A stretch of DNA of 64,000 bases, taken from contig VZRS01002789.1 of assembly GCA_013398055.1 (NCBI GenBank), positions 624,271 to 688,270 on the forward strand, written 5' to 3'. A model generated the notes under the pieces. It did no database searches, was not told where the DNA came from, and saw only the letters and a program-made list of their open reading frames with translations. The stretch comes from Ifrita kowaldi. Taxonomy: Eukaryota > Chordata > Aves > Passeriformes > Cinclosomatidae. This document shows, piece by piece, positions 59,341 to 64,000 of the stretch (within the stretch, counting starts at the first letter, position 1; every line of letters begins with the position of its first letter). The translations under genes and the position numbers were made by a program.

Positions 59341-62300
59341 GAAAAAATTGCCAACATCTGGGAAGAGTTTGAATCTCGAAGGGTTTGAACCAGATGATAG
59401 AATAGTTTGTAGTGGTGTCACAAGGTGAAGAATTTAGAGGTTTTGGGGTTGTTTATGTAGTAAATAGATAAAAGCTAAAAATGCCAAGATGGAGGACAGT
59501 TGTTGTTCTCCAGGGCTTCTTCTCCTTCTTCTATAACTCCATGTCTTGCGGCAAAAGTGATTTAGAATGATTGGATGAAAAATTCCGCAGTTCCTGTCCA
59601 CGCAGGAGCTGGGTTTGTTGGGCATTGGCAGAAAAGTGAAAATACGTTTCGTTTCAAACTTCTATTGGGTCAATTACCTTTAAAAAGGCCCTGAATTTGT
59701 GATAAGCTCTCTTTTTGCACGCATCTTTTGAACTCTCTGCAGGGTACTGTGTCCAGCACTCTATTTCTCTGATAACGCTAATTAAAACAACTATCTGAAG
59801 CAAAGAATCCAAAGACTCCTCTCGTCTTTTCAACTTTCTGGCCAGGACCCTGTAATTCCCTCCCTGTGGGGGAGTCACACATATCACAGTAAAAGTGATA
59901 CTCCCGAACCCAGCCCCTTTCCTCAGGGCTGCTCTCAGTCCTTTCACTACCCAGTCTGTGTTTGTGCTTATGATAGTGTGGACCCAATGAAGGAAACACC
60001 CAAGCTTTTTGAGTGTTTGATCTAATGTTAAAACTGTATGTGTTAAAAAAAATAGCTGCTCACTACCATTTGCTATGTTAGGTAAAAAAAAATCATTCAT
60101 TCTACAGCCATGGAGCTGGAGAGAAGGTGGACCTTACCTTCTTCTCAAGTAACAGCCCTCCAACAGAATTCTTTGTGTTACAAAACGGAAGCTTTTTGTA
60201 AAATTGCCCACAAAATTAAATGCAAGCAAATCAGGGTGATGTAAATATTCCTTGAGAACAGAAATCAAAGTTTCCATTCCAACTTTACCTCTTGCATTAT
60301 GGGCATACATTACACTTAGATGTAATATAGACAGATGGACACGTCATCCTGTGTACATACATCTAAAGTGGCATTTTAAAATGGAAACAAAGCCATTTGG
60401 AGTCAGACAATCAAAATGTCCTTTATCGAGCTAATTTTTATCCTGTCTTCAAAATTAAATGAAATTAAAATGTATTTGTTCCTATGAAATATTTGCCCTT
60501 GCCAAATCCTGACAAGAAAAAAAAAGTATTTCCACTCCGAAAATATTTTATAGTACCAATTTGACCTATCTGTGGTCTTTCCTGAGTTTACATTTACGAC
60601 TGTTTCACAAGGAGTGTTGTATTGCTTATAGCACCCAGGGCCACTTGTCAGGATATGAGATTCATTGTGCTAGAGACTGTGTAACATGTAAAACAGTGTA
60701 AAGCTGTCTGGGCAGGATTCAGCTGCCTTTTTACAGGTTTCTAAGTGCAATGTGGGACACCCAAGAGTGTCCTAAAAACACATGAAGTGGGACATGTCTG
60801 GAAGATCTGCAGCCTTCAGGAACAGCAGCTGGAAGCCTTGAAAGGATAGCCTTCTGTGCTTAAAATGATGTTAACTTCCTATGTTTAGGCAACAAAATCT
60901 TACCCTCCCTGTTGTGAAACACAGATTCTGAAAAAACCAAGGATTACAAACTATGTATTTACAAGAAGACAATGTTAATAAAACAAGTACAGGAACTCTG
61001 GGAACGTAAAAGAAGCAGAAGTGCATCAAAGCTAAGATCCAATCAGCCCATTCACCTCCCTCTGGCAGTGGTCAACAGTTATAGATGTTGAAATGTTATA
61101 GAGAAACACAACAAAACCAGGCTAAATCTGCAGAGACCCTTCCCTGCAGTATAAGGCTGCAAATTAAGAACTTCTTAATAGAAGCAGATTAAATTGCAAT
61201 CAAAACCTAACAATTTTTACATGGTCTTTTATGAATAGAAACCTTGGATAGATTAACTGCTAGTGGTTTATCTTGAAAAGAAACAGAAGGCTGGCTTTGC
61301 TAACTAGGCCCAGGCATAAAATCTGCTGTTAACCTGACACCTCTGTGCACTGGAGCCAGCGCCATGGCAGAGTATTCACACGTTGTGCTCACAGTGACAG
61401 CTATTAAAACCTCAGCTGAGAAGGATGCAGCTAAGAACCTAAGTGAATTTAAATGGTGCTGTGCCACCCAGACCAACTTTCACATAAGTGTTAGGAAATA
61501 CTGTCTTTCAAAGGCATGTGACATTTTTATTAATAGAAAATTTTATTATTCACATACATTTTCTTTTTAATTTAGGTTAAATGTTTCACTTTTACCTGAG
61601 TTGGTCCTTTGGAAGATCTGGAACATTTTCAAAATCTCTCTATTGAAAATATTTTGGGGCCTGGTGATCAAAATTCATGAAGAATTCTAGTTTTTGTTTT
61701 CTTTCCACATTTACTGAAAGCTAAATTATTACAGGTATCAGTGTTTATAATCTGAAAAAAACCCTCCCTCACCAAATGACCCTTAGGATTCTATTTATAA
61801 TTCCATTCTTTATAGCAAATAATTTCTGTGATTTCTTAACTGGCAAGCTCAGGACTGCAAATTTCAAAATAATTCTGTATTTCAGGACTTATGTCATCTG
61901 ATGATGATGACATATCATATTCTAAAGTCGTAGAGCTGTTATTCTACTCACACATTTCAAGAGCAAAATATTGATCCTGCCACAAAACAGTGATTTTTAG
62001 AGGAAAGATGATAAAGTGCTCCAGTTTTCAAATGTTGCAAAAAAAATTATCCTGCTAACCTGGTGTCATTGCTGCTAAATGCCATCCCATCAATCCTTTC
62101 CTTGCTGACCTGACTTATTGGCACAACATTTCCAGCATTGATGATGTTCTGCCCAAGGTTATGAGGGGGTTCATTCTTGCTCTCTATCAGATTTAATTCA
62201 CATCTGGTGACTCCCACATACACCTGGATGCCTTGGGAAATGAGTAGCTAAGCACAGAGGACGACAGGGGAGCTTAATAGACTTCTAACATCTAATCCAC

Positions 62301-62955
62301 TGCTGGCCTCACCAAGGAAACAGCTCCTCACTGGCGAGCAGTGCACACCTAAGGATCACCCAAGCTGTCCCTGCATGCGAAAGGTGACATGCTGGTAAAC
62401 ACAACACCAGGGACTGGTGGGTGTAGGTAATTTCACAGCTTTTGGCCACTTTGTGGTAACATCAGCCCAGGTTCTCCCTTGGAAACAGGTTAGTTATTGA
62501 TAGACAGGGTTCCTCTGAATTGTACCGTCATTAATATTCAGTCAAAACCGTTTTGCATGGTTGCATGCTTACAGAATGACTCAGAACACCAAAGATTTTG
62601 AATTCTGGTCATTTGCAGATTGTTGTATTAGCGAGTATGTGAGGCTCCTCCGTTTAATTGCAGCAATGTTTTGAAAGAGAATTCGTGGTTCTACCTGTCA
62701 TATTTTTATGGGTGGACCTACCACAGTGGTGCCTGGGGACAAAAGACACATAGAGGTCTGATGTTGCTGGGCATTGCACAGTCTCTGCCCTGTCAAGAGA
62801 ACAAGGTGACCTGAGAATTCAGAAGAGACAAAGAAATGACCAGTTAAGGAAAGAAAGGGTTATATAAGGAGGGAGGAATGAGAAAGAAGGAGAGCTGGCA
62901 GAAGAGGCAACAGACATACTGGGCAGCGCTCTAAGGTAGATGGTGTGGTTACACG
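59341..62955. other. Unique AT-rich sequence, no gene called
   Basis: No repeat is recognised. A 148-codon minus frame at 59654-60100 is the longest open frame in the window outside the repeats apart from the 154- and 152-codon frames, and is discussed as a finding. A TATATAAGG word at 62870-62878 lies in a purine-rich stretch just before the SINE. Confidence 0.6.
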
Positions 62956-63091
62956 CAGTCACAGAATGTTCTGAGTTGGAAGGGACCCACATGCACCATC
63001 AGTTCCAACTCAAGTGAATGGCCCGTGCAGGGATTGAGCCCACAGCTATGGGGCTATGAGGGCAACATGAGTAGGTTTGCTGCTGTGAGGG
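62956..63091 (-). mobile_element. tRNA-Ile/CR1 chimeric SINE (TguSINE1-like)
   Basis: Read on the minus strand, the element has a tRNA-derived head and a CR1 tail. The head (about 63091-63019) contains a box-B-like GGCTCAATCCC followed by TGCACGGGCCA, which corresponds to the T-arm and acceptor end of tRNA-Ile. The tail reads GTGGGTCCCTTCCAACTCAGAACATTCTGTGA, a CR1 3' end with its terminal repeat. This head-plus-tail layout is that of TguSINE1, described from zebra finch, which depends on CR1 enzymes for mobility. The A-box half of the head is badly decayed. It is not a working tRNA gene. Confidence 0.72.
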
Positions 63092-64000
63092 CAATGTAAC
63101 AGGGAAAAATATGTGTATAATGAGGGGGAGAGGAAGAGGGTTAGCTGTCCTGTCTCTGAATGCAAAAAGTATTAGCTGGAAGTAGACAGTAAGAGCTGGA
63201 CTTCACATCAGCAGACCTTATAACAACCACGTGTTCGCACACATAAAATCTCAGCTAAACTTTTCCCTTGGCGGACCAGCAAAACAAAAAAAAAAACAAA
63301 AAAAAACCACCAAAAAAACAAAACCAAAACAAAAACAAAAACAAATAAACAAAAACAAACCAAAAAAAAGGCAAACAAGAGGGAAGGAACAGGGATTAGT
63401 CTATGCGAAAACAGAAGTAGGGAGACTGTTATTCCCTAATAGTTTCCCAAAAACTCCTTTTGTGTTAATCTCTAATTGTTTCCCAAATACTCCTCTTGCT
63501 TCTCACCGGTGAGTGCAATCCACATTGCTGCTGAAACACCAGCTTTCTTTACAGACAGCCTACAGGTTATATGCATGTAAATTGGTGATATAGAAGAAAG
63601 CATGCATTATAAATTATCATGGCCAGAAGCTCTGAGTCTTTGGACAGTGGAATAGAAGTAATATGAACAGTGCAGAGCTTTTTCATATATTTACTTCTTT
63701 TGTAAGCTTATAAGACTCCCTGAGAAAAAAGACAGTTCTACAGTAAAATTCTATTTTGGAAGTGGACAGGATACACATCATGGGGCAATTCTCACCCTCT
63801 GTGCAGCAACCATCACACAGGTTTACAAACAAGGTGATGTTTCCAATAGAGTCAGCACCTCACCTTTCATTTCTCAGTACAGATAGGAATCCATGGAAGT
63901 TATTAAATGTACAGTAGACCCAGAAGTACTTTGAGGAGACACTTTTTTATTTTACTGACACTGTGAAAAAAAAAATCAGCTATGGAAAACTGAAAAAAAA
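63092..64000. other. Unique sequence with an A-rich tract
   Basis: No gene is seen. A 93-codon plus frame (63231-63512) is lysine-rich only because it translates the A-rich tract at 63281-63369. The window ends in unique AT-rich DNA. Confidence 0.65.
63281..63369. repeat. A-rich tract of CAAAA-type units
   Basis: Nearly ninety bases of A with regularly spaced C (AAAACAAAAACAAATAAAC and similar). It is a low-complexity expansion, the longest in the window. Confidence 0.9.

Noticed and set aside
63019..63091. A functional tRNA-Ile gene
   Set aside because: Only the box-B half is recognisable, the rest is decayed, and the head is fused directly to a CR1 tail as in a SINE.
63231..63512. Lysine-rich 93-codon frame as a basic protein
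   Set aside because: It is the translation of an A-rich low-complexity tract.
1..64000. CRISPR arrays, bacterial operons, ribosome binding sites or rho-independent terminators
   Set aside because: The window is vertebrate nuclear DNA. No regularly spaced repeats or bacterial-type gene blocks are present.

Overview
The window is non-coding nuclear DNA from a bird. It is AT-rich and CpG-poor, and I can defend no complete or partial protein-coding host gene and no working RNA gene in it. The avian call rests on at least nine fragments of CR1 LINEs with the bird-type 3' end, whose complement reads like AATCATAGAATGG..TTGGAAGGGACC, and on LTRs of families I know from bird genomes. A tRNA-Ile/CR1 chimeric SINE resembling TguSINE1 at 62956-63091 points to a passerine, though less firmly. 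The many short open frames fit chance or lie inside repeats.

Layout. 1-825 is the 3' part of a large GC-rich LTR on the plus strand. A second, nearly complete copy (4084-5193) is on the minus strand, and a decayed third copy (about 13790-14493) is on the plus strand. A separate GC-rich island at 10531-11013 is unclassified and may be another LTR. From 20 kb on, CR1 fragments appear: one on plus (20066-20318) and eight on minus (23880, 25815, 28980, 30095, 38268, 44036, 46485, 58588). A solo LTR at 30566-31059 has a 6-bp target-site duplication on each side. The SINE is at 62956-63091, followed by an A-rich tract at 63281-63369. The rest is unique AT-rich sequence with simple tracts.

There is no gene cooperation to describe. 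The elements are independent insertions of different ages. CR1 and the SINE share a 3' tail, which fits the SINE being moved by CR1 machinery, and the only recognisable protein remnant is a CR1 reverse-transcriptase tail at 46831-47112. Nine of ten CR1/SINE insertions point the same way, a weak hint that the right two thirds could be an intron of a plus-strand gene. Four stretches look a little like exons with splice signals, but I recognise none of them and they should be treated as hypotheses. I found no previously undescribed multi-gene system. The most solid observations are the solo LTR with its duplication, the large LTR with its 46-bp tandem repeat, the SINE, a perfect double-octamer palindrome at 2230-2245 and a 13-bp perfect hairpin at 26540-26573.
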